Below are positions 1 to 5,874 of a stretch of DNA of 7,665 nt, piece after piece. This stretch comes from Deltaproteobacteria bacterium (GTDB lineage: Bacteria; Desulfobacterota; Syntrophia; Syntrophales; JAAYKM01). The stretch covers positions 1 to 7,665 of the forward strand of contig JAGVTI010000193.1 of the NCBI GenBank assembly GCA_019136935.1, given 5' to 3'. Position numbers and translations under genes: made by a program. Every line of letters begins with the position of its first letter. Position 1 is the stretch's first letter. The notes under the pieces are model-generated. The model was not told the origin of the DNA. It saw only the letters and a program-made list of their open reading frames with translations, and searched no databases.

Positions 1-1
1 T

Positions 2-823
2 ACGATTTCGCTGGAATACCATGAAACGCTGATGGCGGCAGCCGGTTACCAGGCAGAAGCGAATCTGGAGAAAGCCCTGGCCGATTTCCCGGGCAAGTTC
101 ATCTGCGTCATCGAAGGGGCCATTCCCCTGGGGCTGGACGGTAAGTACCTGACCCTGGGACCCAAGGGAAAGACAGGGCTGGAGCTGGCGAAGGAGGTCA
201 CGGCCAAAGCCGGTGCAACGATCTGTATCGGCAGTTGTTCCGCCTTCGGCAACGTCCCCGCGGCGGATCCGAACCCGACGGACTGTGTCGGGGTCGGCAA
301 AGCCCTTGGCATTTCGACGGTCAATATCGCCGGATGTCCGCCCAATCCGACGAATTTTGTCGGCACGGTGCTCCACTTCCTCCTGTTCGGCGGCCTCCCC
401 GCCCTGGATTCCCTGGGCAGACCGGTCTGGGCCTACGGCAAGAGAATCCACGACTACTGCGAGCGCAGACCGCACTACGACGCAGCTGAATTCGTAGAGG
501 AATGGGGCGACGAAGGGGCCAAGAAAGGCTGGTGCCTGTACAAGGTCGGTTGCAAGGGCCCCTATACCTTCGCCAACTGCAGCCGCGTACGTTTCAATAA
601 CGCCATCTCCTGGCCCGTCATGGCCGGACACGGCTGCATGGGCTGCACGGAACCGGGTTTCTGGGACACGATGAAACCCCTGGAGAAACCGATTCACGAG
701 GATACCATCGGCGGCGGCGAAAAAACGGTCGATACGATCGGCACGGCCCTTCTCGCGGCAACGGTTGCGGGCATCGCGCTCCACGCAGGACTCACATCCG
801 CCGTGCACAAAGACGACAAATAA
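2..823 (+). CDS. hyaA: [NiFe] hydrogenase small subunit HyaA, 5'-truncated
   Basis: Small, electron-transfer subunit of a membrane-bound [NiFe] hydrogenase; it carries the three Fe-S clusters that lead electrons from the active site to cytochrome b. The frame is open from nt 2, and the residues before Met at nt 32 (TISLEYHETL) already match the family, so that Met is internal. The N-terminus, with the Tat signal and first proximal-cluster cysteines, lies outside the window. Numbering from nt 2, visible ligands are Cys79 (GSC) and Cys112 (GCPP) for the proximal cluster; His150, Cys153, Cys178 and Cys184 (RIHDYC, CLYKVGC) for the distal cluster; and Cys193, Cys212 and Cys215 (NCSR, HGCMGC) for the medial cluster. 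A hydrophobic stretch near the C-terminus (about residues 243-268) followed by HKDDK fits the usual membrane anchor. Asn84 sits where oxygen-tolerant enzymes have an extra cysteine. hyaB follows after 39 nt. Family call very sure. Confidence 0.96.
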   Translation, partial: TISLEYHETLMAAAGYQAEANLEKALADFPGKFICVIEGAIPLGLDGKYLTLGPKGKTGLELAKEVTAKAGATICIGSCSAFGNVPAADPNPTDCVGVGKALGISTVNIAGCPPNPTNFVGTVLHFLLFGGLPALDSLGRPVWAYGKRIHDYCERRPHYDAAEFVEEWGDEGAKKGWCLYKVGCKGPYTFANCSRVRFNNAISWPVMAGHGCMGCTEPGFWDTMKPLEKPIHEDTIGGGEKTVDTIGTALLAATVAGIALHAGLTSAVHKDDK

Positions 824-862
824 CAGCTAATCTTTGGTGAAATTACATTCGGGAGGAACAGC

Positions 863-2536
863 ATGGCCAAAAGAATCGTTGTCGATCCCATTACCAGGAT
901 CGAGGGGCATTTAAGAATAGAAGTCGAGGTCGATGACAATCAGGTCATCCGGGACGCCTGGAGCAGCATTACCCTCTGGCGCGGGATTGAAACCATTCTG
1001 AAGGGCCGTGATCCCCGGGACGCGGGTCTGATGGTCCAGAGATTCTGCGGGGTCTGCACCTACGCACACTACGAGGCCAGCATCCTCGCCTGCGAAGACG
1101 CCTTCGGCGTCAAGCCGCCGGCAAACGCGAGAATCATCCGCAACCTGATCAACGGCGCCCAGTATCTGACCGACCACATCATGCATTTTTATCATCTTCA
1201 CGGCCTGGATTGGGTCGATGTGGTCAACGCTCTCTCGGCGGATCCGAAAAAAGCGGTCGACATGGCCAAAGCCTATTGCGAAAATCCTTACAACTGCTCG
1301 GAGACACACTACAAAGCCGTTCAGACCCGGTTGACCAAATTCGTCCAGTCGGGCCGCCTGGGCCCCTTCGCCAACGCCTACTGGGGAAACCCCTCCTACA
1401 AGCTGCCGGCGGAAGCCAACCTGATCATCCTGTCCCATTACCTGGATGCCCTGCAGGTATCGAAGCTCGGTGCCCAGATGATGGCCATTTTCGGCGGAAA
1501 GAATCCCCACCCGCAGACGCTGGTCGTCGGCGGCGTAACCTCCGTCATGGACGCCATGGATGCATCGAGGCTCGGCGAATACCTGTTCCGCCTCAAGGAA
1601 CTGAACAACTTCGTCGATACGGCCTATATTCCGGACGTGCTGCTCGCCGCCACCTACTACAAAGGTGAAGGTGCGGCCGGCATCGGCGCGGGCGTGCCCA
1701 ACTACCTCGCCTACGGTGGGTTCCCCCAGGACGACGACTGGAACAGGCTCCTGTTCCCCCGGGGAATCATTAAGGGCCGCGACCTCTCCAAGGTCCTGCC
1801 GATCGACGAGGCCAGGATCACGGAAGAGGCGACACATGCCTGGTACAGGGGTTCAGAACCGGAGCATCCCTATGTGGGAACAACGGAACCCGAATACACG
1901 GGCTACAACAGCCGGGGCAACCTGGCCGGCCAGGAAAAGTATTCCTGGTGCAAGGCCCCCCGCTACGATGGGCAGCCTTACGAAGTCGGCCCACTGGCAC
2001 GGGTGCTGGTCGCCTACGCCTCCGGGAACGAAGAAATCAGGGGCCTCGTGGACGGTACGCTGCAGACCCTCGGCATTCCCGCGACGGCGCTTTTCTCCAC
2101 CCTGGGCAGAACGGCGGCCCGCGCCCTGGAAACGAAGTATGTCGGCAGTCACATCGCCGGCTGGATCAACGAACTGGTGGCCAACCAGAAGGCAGGCGAC
2201 ACCCGCTTCTGGACACCCTGCAACGTTCCCGAAAAGGGCGAAGGCCGCGGATTGACGGAACCGCCCCGCGGCGCCCTGGGACACTGGATTCGCATCGACA
2301 ACCGGGTGATCGCCAATTACCAGGCCGTTGTTCCTTCGACCTGGAACTGCTCGCCCCGGGACAAGGCCGGAAATCGCGGACCCTACGAAGAGTCCCTGGT
2401 CGGTACGAGGCTGGCCAATGTCGATCAACCGCTTGAAATTCTGAGAACCATCCACTCCTTCGATCCCTGCATGGCGTGCGCCGTTCACATTATCGACCCG
2501 AAGTCGGACCGGATCCGGGAGTTCAGGATTGCCTGA
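863..2536 (+). CDS. hyaB: [NiFe] hydrogenase large subunit HyaB (precursor)
   Basis: Catalytic subunit that holds the Ni-Fe(CN)2CO site and splits H2 into protons and electrons. The 557 residues are a normal family length. Motifs in order are TRIEGH at 11-16, with the conserved Glu14 used in proton transfer; the first nickel-binding motif RFCGVCTYAH, with Cys62, Cys65 and His69; and the second nickel-binding motif DPCMACAVH at 534-542, with Cys536 and Cys539. The fourth ligand is cysteine, not selenocysteine (no in-frame TGA). Fifteen residues (IIDPKSDRIREFRIA) follow His542; this is the tail that a HyaD/HybD-type protease removes after nickel insertion, so the gene encodes a maturation-dependent precursor. 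The ATG is supported by GGGAGGA at 851-857, 5 nt upstream. The gene is not Tat-tagged itself; by family knowledge it is exported folded with HyaA. Confidence 0.98.
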   Translation: MAKRIVVDPITRIEGHLRIEVEVDDNQVIRDAWSSITLWRGIETILKGRDPRDAGLMVQRFCGVCTYAHYEASILACEDAFGVKPPANARIIRNLINGAQYLTDHIMHFYHLHGLDWVDVVNALSADPKKAVDMAKAYCENPYNCSETHYKAVQTRLTKFVQSGRLGPFANAYWGNPSYKLPAEANLIILSHYLDALQVSKLGAQMMAIFGGKNPHPQTLVVGGVTSVMDAMDASRLGEYLFRLKELNNFVDTAYIPDVLLAATYYKGEGAAGIGAGVPNYLAYGGFPQDDDWNRLLFPRGIIKGRDLSKVLPIDEARITEEATHAWYRGSEPEHPYVGTTEPEYTGYNSRGNLAGQEKYSWCKAPRYDGQPYEVGPLARVLVAYASGNEEIRGLVDGTLQTLGIPATALFSTLGRTAARALETKYVGSHIAGWINELVANQKAGDTRFWTPCNVPEKGEGRGLTEPPRGALGHWIRIDNRVIANYQAVVPSTWNCSPRDKAGNRGPYEESLVGTRLANVDQPLEILRTIHSFDPCMACAVHIIDPKSDRIREFRIA

Positions 2537-2538
2537 GG

Positions 2539-2546
2539 AAAGGGGG
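2539..2546 (+). promoter_or_regulatory. Ribosome binding site of hyaC
   Basis: The purine run AAAGGGGG begins 3 nt after the hyaB stop and lies 6 nt before the ATG at 2553. It decides the hyaC start in favour of this ATG over the in-frame TTG at 2529, which lies inside the end of hyaB and has no such site. Confidence 0.7.
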
Positions 2547-2552
2547 ACTCCC

Positions 2553-3224
2553 ATGAAGGAGACAAGACAAGTCGTGAAAGAGTGGACCGTCGCCATGCGG
2601 CTCAACCACTGGAGCATGGCTTTCTCGATCGCGGTTCTGATCGTGACGGGCTTCTATATCGCCGATCCTTTCAGCATCCTGCACGGGGAAACGGTTGATA
2701 AGTTTCTCATGGGGAATGTGCGCTTTGTTCACATCCTGTTCGGCATATTCCTCACCTTCCTCTTCATCTGGCGTATCTACCTGGCCTTCTTTTCGAAGTT
2801 CCACGCCGACTGGAAGGATTTCTTCGCCTTCACGGACTGGCCGAACACGATCAAACAGCTGAAGTTTTACGCCCTGATCTCCAGGGATCCTCCGGAACAC
2901 AAGTTCCTTTACGGCCCCATGCAGTCCATCGCCTACGGCGGCCTCATGGTCATGGTGCTGTTTATTGTCCTCACCGGCCTGATCCTGATGGGTGCGGGTT
3001 ACCATGCCGGTTTTACGGCCATCGTCTACCTGTTCGTGAAACCCCTGGAAAACCTGATGGGCGGCCTGGCCGGCGTCCGGTGGATTCACCATATCCTGAC
3101 CTGGGCATTCATCCTGTTCATCGTCGTCCATGTCTACATGGCTTTCTGGTACGACGTGATCTTCAAGGAGGGCACCGTCTCCTCCATGATCAGCGGAAAC
3201 CGGTTCAAAAAGGCAAATCCCTAG
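2553..3224 (+). CDS. hyaC: Ni/Fe-hydrogenase b-type cytochrome subunit HyaC
   Basis: Di-heme cytochrome b that anchors the hydrogenase in the cytoplasmic membrane and hands electrons from the HyaA distal cluster to the quinone pool. The 223-residue product fits the family. Four hydrophobic segments are visible, at about residues 20-37, 58-80, 124-147 and 180-201. Histidines placed as in HyaC/HupC heme ligands are His19 (RLNHW), His60 (RFVH), His179 or His180 (WIHH) and His193 (VVHVY). The longer loop at about 81-123 contains the family-like FTDWPNTIKQLKFY segment. Start chosen at ATG 2553 because of its good ribosome binding site; the 8 extra residues from the upstream TTG overlap hyaB and look unlike the family. 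It starts 16 nt after hyaB, and its TAG stop is followed by two codons and the hyaD ATG in the same frame. Confidence 0.94.
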   Translation: MKETRQVVKEWTVAMRLNHWSMAFSIAVLIVTGFYIADPFSILHGETVDKFLMGNVRFVHILFGIFLTFLFIWRIYLAFFSKFHADWKDFFAFTDWPNTIKQLKFYALISRDPPEHKFLYGPMQSIAYGGLMVMVLFIVLTGLILMGAGYHAGFTAIVYLFVKPLENLMGGLAGVRWIHHILTWAFILFIVVHVYMAFWYDVIFKEGTVSSMISGNRFKKANP

Positions 3225-3230
3225 CAGGAA

Positions 3231-3797
3231 ATGAGCGATCATCAGGAAAAACCGATTTCTCGGAAAGGAGGAGAAAGCAATTCCCCTCCTTTCCCCTGTT
3301 CCGGAAACCGGAAATATGTTACCGTTCTGGGCCTGGGTAACATTCTCATGGGAGACGAAGGCTTCGGGGTCCATTTTATACGCTGGTTTTCAAACCGTTA
3401 CGATGTCCCCGGAAACGTCCTCCTGGTGGACGGCGGCACCCTCGGTTACGTCCTTCTCGATACGATCTGCAGCTGCGAACACCTGATCGTCATCGACGTG
3501 CTGAAAATCGACGACACACCGGGCCATATTTACCGCTTTTCGAAGGAGGAAATGGAAATCCACCTGCCGCCGCCGACCTCGGCACACGAAGTCAAGTTCG
3601 CCGATGTCATGTGCAAGGCGGATATGCTGGGAGAAATGCCGGAAACGACGTTTCTCTGCATCGTTCCGGATCAATACAAGGACTTGAATCCCGAAATGAC
3701 ATCGATTCTGAAAGAAAAATTTCCCGTCCTGGAAGATTTTCTCCTCCAGGAGCTGGCACACCTGGGGATTGTTCCGGAGAAGACGGCCCATGCATGA
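3231..3797 (+). CDS. hyaD: Hydrogenase maturation endopeptidase (HyaD/HybD family)
   Basis: Nickel-sensing protease that cleaves the C-terminal tail of the HyaB precursor after nickel insertion, in the cytoplasm. The core motif GLGNILMGDEGFG is at 34-46. The three residues matching the HybD nickel ligands Glu16, Asp62 and His93 are Glu43 (DEG), Asp89 (LIVIDV) and His119 (SAHE), a nearly constant offset of 27, 27 and 26. VDGGTLGYVLLD at 66-77 is also typical. At 188 residues it is longer than HybD (164), because about 27 residues with no visible homology (basic, Ser/Pro-rich) precede the core. ATG 3231 is the only usable start between the hyaC stop and the core; no ATG, GTG or TTG lies in frame closer to it. 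Its ribosome binding site (AGGA at 3226-3229) is too close to be strong. An SD-like sequence inside a hairpin lies within the extension. It overlaps hypA by 8 nt. Confidence 0.94.
   Translation: MSDHQEKPISRKGGESNSPPFPCSGNRKYVTVLGLGNILMGDEGFGVHFIRWFSNRYDVPGNVLLVDGGTLGYVLLDTICSCEHLIVIDVLKIDDTPGHIYRFSKEEMEIHLPPPTSAHEVKFADVMCKADMLGEMPETTFLCIVPDQYKDLNPEMTSILKEKFPVLEDFLLQELAHLGIVPEKTAHA
3262..3294 (+). other. Perfect 10-bp hairpin in the hyaD 5' coding region containing an SD-like sequence
   Basis: GGAAAGGAGG (3262-3271) and CCTCCTTTCC (3285-3294) are exact reverse complements separated by a 13-nt loop. The left arm contains AAAGGAGG, an almost ideal Shine-Dalgarno sequence, but no in-frame start codon follows it at the proper distance. 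The stem lies in hyaD codons 11-22. There is no T tract, so an intrinsic terminator is unlikely. Any role in hyaD translation or mRNA processing is inference. Confidence 0.6.
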
Positions 3798-4134
3798 GCT
3801 CGCCCTGATCCAGTCCCTGTTGGATATCGTGGAAGACTGCGCCGCAACGGATGGCTTCTGCCGTGTCAATTCGCTCAAGCTTAGTTTCGGCCGGCTTTCC
3901 TGCCTGGATCGGCAATGCCTGGAATTCGCGTTTTCCATTCAATCCGCCGGCACGAAAGCCGAGGGGGCGATTCTCGACTTCGAAATCCTCCCCGCCCGTA
4001 TCCGCTGCCTCGACTGCGGTCGGGAAGCCGCCATGGACGGGGCATGGGACCGATGCCCCAGCTGCCGCAGCCAGGATGTCACCCTGACCGGCGGCACGGA
4101 AGAACTCCGGCTGATCGAGATGGAAGTGGATTGA
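3790..4134 (+). CDS. hypA: Hydrogenase nickel incorporation protein HypA
   Basis: Zinc-containing nickel metallochaperone that works with HypB to load nickel into the hydrogenase large subunit in the cytoplasm. The 114-residue protein begins MHEL, where His2 with the N-terminus forms the nickel site of the family. The structural zinc site is two CxxC pairs, Cys73/Cys76 (RCLDCG) and Cys89/Cys92 (RCPSCR), the spacing seen in E. coli HypA. ATG 3790 was chosen because it gives the required MHE start; the longer frame from ATG 3769 would bury His2 behind MFRRRRP. It overlaps the end of hyaD by 8 nt, and GGAGAAGA at 3776-3783 serves as the ribosome binding site, so it is probably translationally coupled to hyaD. 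A 413-nt repeat-bearing gap follows. Confidence 0.96.
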   Translation: MHELALIQSLLDIVEDCAATDGFCRVNSLKLSFGRLSCLDRQCLEFAFSIQSAGTKAEGAILDFEILPARIRCLDCGREAAMDGAWDRCPSCRSQDVTLTGGTEELRLIEMEVD

Positions 4135-4258
4135 CAGGACGGCTTTCGTTTATAAATTGGCGATGGAATACGCATCATTTATGAGTTCCCATATTCAGAA
4201 TGATTTATCACTGGTTTTGTAAGTGTAATACCCTGTAATATGGTTCCCTCCCCCTTGA

Positions 4259-4389
4259 GAGGCTGTGTCGTAATACCCGATTGACGTTTGAGGTCATTCT
4301 GAACGAAGTAAAGAATCTAATCATAACAGGATGTAAAAAAAACGAGATTCTTCGCCTGACGGCTCAGAATGACATTATGACACAGCCTC
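4259..4389. mobile_element. 131-bp MITE-like element with 15-bp terminal inverted repeats and TGA target duplication
   Basis: The left end GAGGCTGTGTCGTAA (4259-4273) and the right end TTATGACACAGCCTC (4375-4389) are inverted repeats matching at 14 of 15 positions. The element is flanked by TGA on both sides (4256-4258 and 4390-4392), fitting a 3-bp target-site duplication. It carries no transposase, so it would depend on a transposase in trans. A TNA-type duplication is known for some IS5-family subgroups, but assignment to that family is only a suggestion. Taking out the element and one TGA restores a hairpin in the surrounding repeat, which supports these boundaries. Confidence 0.65.
4293..4373. 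repeat. Inner imperfect inverted repeat of the MITE-like element
   Basis: The left arm (4293-4318) begins GTCATTCTGA and ends AAGAATCT; the right arm (4345-4373) begins AGATTCTT and ends TCAGAATGAC. The outer 10 and inner 8 positions pair perfectly, with a diverged middle and a 3-nt length difference; the loop is 26 nt. From memory, this GTCATTCTGA...AAGAATCT pattern is a recurring intergenic palindrome in many bacterial genomes and gives rise to spurious short protein annotations such as the VILNEVKNL frame here. Confidence 0.7.
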
Positions 4390-4457
4390 TGACGGGGGAA
4401 GGTCAGGGTGGGGTGAAAAACTGCAAAGTGGTATCAGAAGCTTATCCCCCTCCCCTT

Positions 4458-4484
4458 CATCCCCTCCCGCGAGGGGAGGGGATG
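4458..4484. repeat. Strong 11-bp GC-rich hairpin upstream of hypC
   Basis: CATCCCCTCCC (4458-4468) and GGGAGGGGATG (4474-4484) are perfect reverse complements around the 5-nt loop GCGAG. No T-run follows on either strand, so it is not a classical intrinsic terminator. It may stabilise or pause transcripts between hypA and hypC; this is inference. It forms the right arm of the larger repeat. Confidence 0.75.
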
Positions 4485-4516
4485 GATTACTGAGTATGAA
4501 AACGTCAATCTGTAAA

Positions 4517-4532
4517 CTTATAACTTATAAAT
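4517..4532 (+). promoter_or_regulatory. AT-rich tandem CTTATAA repeat; weak -10 candidate for hypC
   Basis: CTTATAA occurs twice in tandem (4517-4523 and 4524-4530), giving TATAAC and TATAAA hexamers that resemble a sigma-70 -10 box 15-30 nt before the hypC ATG. No good -35 box lies at the right distance, and the implied leader would be very short, so promoter function is doubtful. No sigma-54 GG/GC pair was recognised nearby. Confidence 0.25.
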
Positions 4533-4547
4533 ATTGAAGGATAGCGC

Positions 4548-4778
4548 ATGTGCATCGGATTTCCCGGCCGGATCATTTCCATCGATGAAAACAATTTCGC
4601 CGTCATCGATATCGGCGGCACCCACCGCGAGGTCTGTCTGGACATCGTCGACGAGGATGTCGGCCTGGGTGACTACGTCATTTGCCATGCGGGCTATGCC
4701 ATCCACAAGGTGGACGAGGATCTCGCAAAAGAGAAACTCGCTTTCCTCAAGGAACTGATCGATCATGAAATATATTGA
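4548..4778 (+). CDS. hypC: Hydrogenase maturation chaperone HypC
   Basis: Small chaperone that, with HypD, carries the iron with its CN and CO ligands and delivers it to the HyaB precursor in the cytoplasm. The 76 residues match family length. It starts MCIGFPG, where Cys2, exposed after Met removal, is the essential iron-binding residue. The conserved second motif GDYVICHAGYAIHKVDE is at 41-57. The ribosome binding site GAAGGA (4536-4541) lies 6 nt before the ATG. It follows the repeat-bearing gap, so it is either read through from hypA or is the first gene of its own transcript. Its last 14 nt overlap hypD. Confidence 0.96.
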   Translation: MCIGFPGRIISIDENNFAVIDIGGTHREVCLDIVDEDVGLGDYVICHAGYAIHKVDEDLAKEKLAFLKELIDHEIY

Positions 4779-5874
4779 TGAGTACCGTGACCCGGAGCTG
4801 GCGAAAGGACTTCTCCGGCGGATCGAACACCTGGCACGTAAAATTCAGAAAAATATCGCCATCATGGAGATCTGCGGCAGTCATACCGCGGCCATCGGCC
4901 GGTTCGGAATCCGCGAACTGCTGCCTTCCAATATCCGGCTCCTCTCGGGTCCGGGCTGTCCCGTCTGCGTCACCTCCACCGGGGAGATCGATGCGGCCCT
5001 GTATCTGGCCAAGCAGGAAAATGTCATTTTCACGAGTTTCGGGGACATGCTCCGTGTCCCCGCATCCGGAGGGATCACCCTGCAGATGATCCGCGCCGGG
5101 GGAGCCGATGTCCGGGTTGTCCTGTCGCCCCTGGACGCCCTGGGCCTGGCCGAAGCGCATCCGGAGATGGACGTCGTCTTCATGGGAATCGGATTCGAAA
5201 CAACGGCGCCCACCATCGCCGCCACCCTGAAAACCGCTAAAGCCAGGCAGATTAGGAATTTCACCGTCCTGTCGGTCCACAAGATCATTCCACCGGCCCT
5301 CCAGATCCTCGTCGATTCACCTGATTTGAGAATCGACGGCTTTCTCTGTCCCGGCCATGTCAGCATCATCATCGGCGCCGACGCCTACCGGCCGGTTATC
5401 CGGGCGCAAAGGGCCGCCGTGATTACGGGGTTCGAACCCGTCGACATTCTTCAGGGCATTGCCATGATTCTGGAACAGATCGACAGCCGGCAGTTCGAGG
5501 TGGCTATCCAGTACACCCGCGGCGTCAGGCCGGAGGGCAACAAAAAGGCCCGGGAGGTGATGGAGGAGGTCTTCGAAACGGTCACGGCAAAATGGCGGGG
5601 AATCGGCTGGATTCCCGGCAGCGGGCTCAACCCCCGGGAGGCCTACCGCGATTTCGATGCCCGAAGAAGGTTTGTCGTTCCCGAATTCGTCTCGGAAGAC
5701 CCGAAGGGATGCTCCTGCGGCGACATCCTCTGCGGCATCAAGACGCCGAAAGAATGCCCCCTCTTCCGGACGGTCTGCACCCCTGTCAACCCGATCGGCC
5801 CCTGCATGGTCTCGTCGGAGGGAACCTGCGCCGCCTATTACAAATACCACCTCAATGAGAAGGAGACTGGCTGA
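4765..5874 (+). CDS. hypD: Hydrogenase maturation protein HypD
   Basis: Fe-S protein that, with HypC, is the scaffold on which the Fe(CN)2CO unit is built. The 369 residues are normal for the family. Motifs are EICGSH at 35-40 (Cys37), SGPGCPVC at 61-68 (Cys65 and Cys68), GFETTAPT at 143-150 and LCPGHVSIIIGADAY at 194-208. The C-terminal region 316-355 has seven cysteines (316, 318, 323, 331, 338, 347, 355), which include the ligands of the [4Fe-4S] cluster. The ATG is inside hypC (14-nt overlap), with AAGGAA at 4749-4754 upstream, suggesting coupled translation and matched amounts of the two partners. Its stop shares one base with the hypB start (TGATG). Confidence 0.97.
   Translation: MKYIDEYRDPELAKGLLRRIEHLARKIQKNIAIMEICGSHTAAIGRFGIRELLPSNIRLLSGPGCPVCVTSTGEIDAALYLAKQENVIFTSFGDMLRVPASGGITLQMIRAGGADVRVVLSPLDALGLAEAHPEMDVVFMGIGFETTAPTIAATLKTAKARQIRNFTVLSVHKIIPPALQILVDSPDLRIDGFLCPGHVSIIIGADAYRPVIRAQRAAVITGFEPVDILQGIAMILEQIDSRQFEVAIQYTRGVRPEGNKKAREVMEEVFETVTAKWRGIGWIPGSGLNPREAYRDFDARRRFVVPEFVSEDPKGCSCGDILCGIKTPKECPLFRTVCTPVNPIGPCMVSSEGTCAAYYKYHLNEKETG

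Larger units (their letters stand above)
4243..4485. repeat. GC-rich inverted repeat, host of a nested insertion
   Basis: If the 131-bp element at 4259-4389 and one TGA copy are removed, the left arm reads as a small hairpin: CCCTCCCCC (4246-4254) pairs with GGGGGAAGG (4394-4402) with one mismatch and a TTGAC loop, followed by TCAGGGTGGGG (4403-4413). The right arm is the same design inverted: CCCCCTCCCC (4446-4455), then a perfect 11-bp hairpin (4458-4484). About 30 nt (4414-4445) separate the arms. The outer flanks GTAAT (4235-4239) and ATTAC (4486-4490) are also complementary. It encodes no protein and looks like a dispersed non-autonomous palindromic repeat; copy number cannot be judged here. 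Confidence 0.65.
4279..4510. repeat. Separated 11-bp inverted repeat GATTGACGTTT / AAACGTCAATC
   Basis: GATTGACGTTT at 4279-4289, inside the MITE-like element between its end and its inner arm, has an exact reverse complement at 4500-4510, outside all the repeats just upstream of hypC. This is not explained by either palindrome. It could be chance or a trace of an older rearrangement. Confidence 0.5.
4135..4547. other. Repeat-bearing intergenic region between hypA and hypC
   Basis: This is the only gap over 50 nt in the window. The first part (4135-4242) is AT-richer, with no clear gene, promoter or terminator; the 9-mer GTAATACCC occurs at 4225-4233 and again at 4270-4278. The middle (4243-4485) is a GC-rich inverted repeat with a second element nested in its left arm. 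The last part (4486-4547) is AT-rich and ends in the hypC ribosome binding site GAAGGA at 4536-4541. A 70-codon open frame at 4281-4493 is made of repeat sequence and is not treated as a gene. Confidence 0.85.

Noticed and set aside
32..34. ATG at 32 as the start of hyaA
   Set aside because: The upstream in-frame residues match the small-subunit family, and the frame is open to the window edge, so the gene begins outside the window.
911..1837. A long open frame of 308 codons on the minus strand
   Set aside because: It lies fully antisense to hyaB, whose motifs are certain; long antisense frames are expected in GC-rich genes. No known motif seen.
2529..2531. TTG at 2529 as the start of hyaC
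   Set aside because: It would overlap the end of hyaB and has no ribosome binding site; ATG 2553 has a strong one at the right distance.
3280..3282. ATT start codon after the SD-like AAAGGAGG in hyaD
   Set aside because: It is not in the hyaD frame, so it cannot produce the protease core.
2523..3374. A 283-codon open frame on the minus strand
   Set aside because: Antisense to hyaC and the start of hyaD; low-complexity charged composition of a shadow frame and no recognisable domain.
3769..3771. ATG at 3769 as the start of hypA
   Set aside because: HypA needs its His directly after the initiator Met; ATG 3790 gives MHE and the longer start would block that site.
4458..4484. The GC-rich hairpin as an intrinsic terminator after hypA
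   Set aside because: No T-run follows the stem on either strand and it is 324 nt past the hypA stop; it is better explained as part of the repeat.
4243..4485. CRISPR array or tandem repeat array
   Set aside because: The repeats are inverted palindromes occurring once each, with no regular direct repeat and spacer pattern.
4281..4493. A 70-codon forward open frame between hypA and hypC (contains VILNEVKNL)
   Set aside because: It is made almost wholly of the inverted repeats, has no ribosome binding site and resembles the spurious proteins often called from this repeat type.
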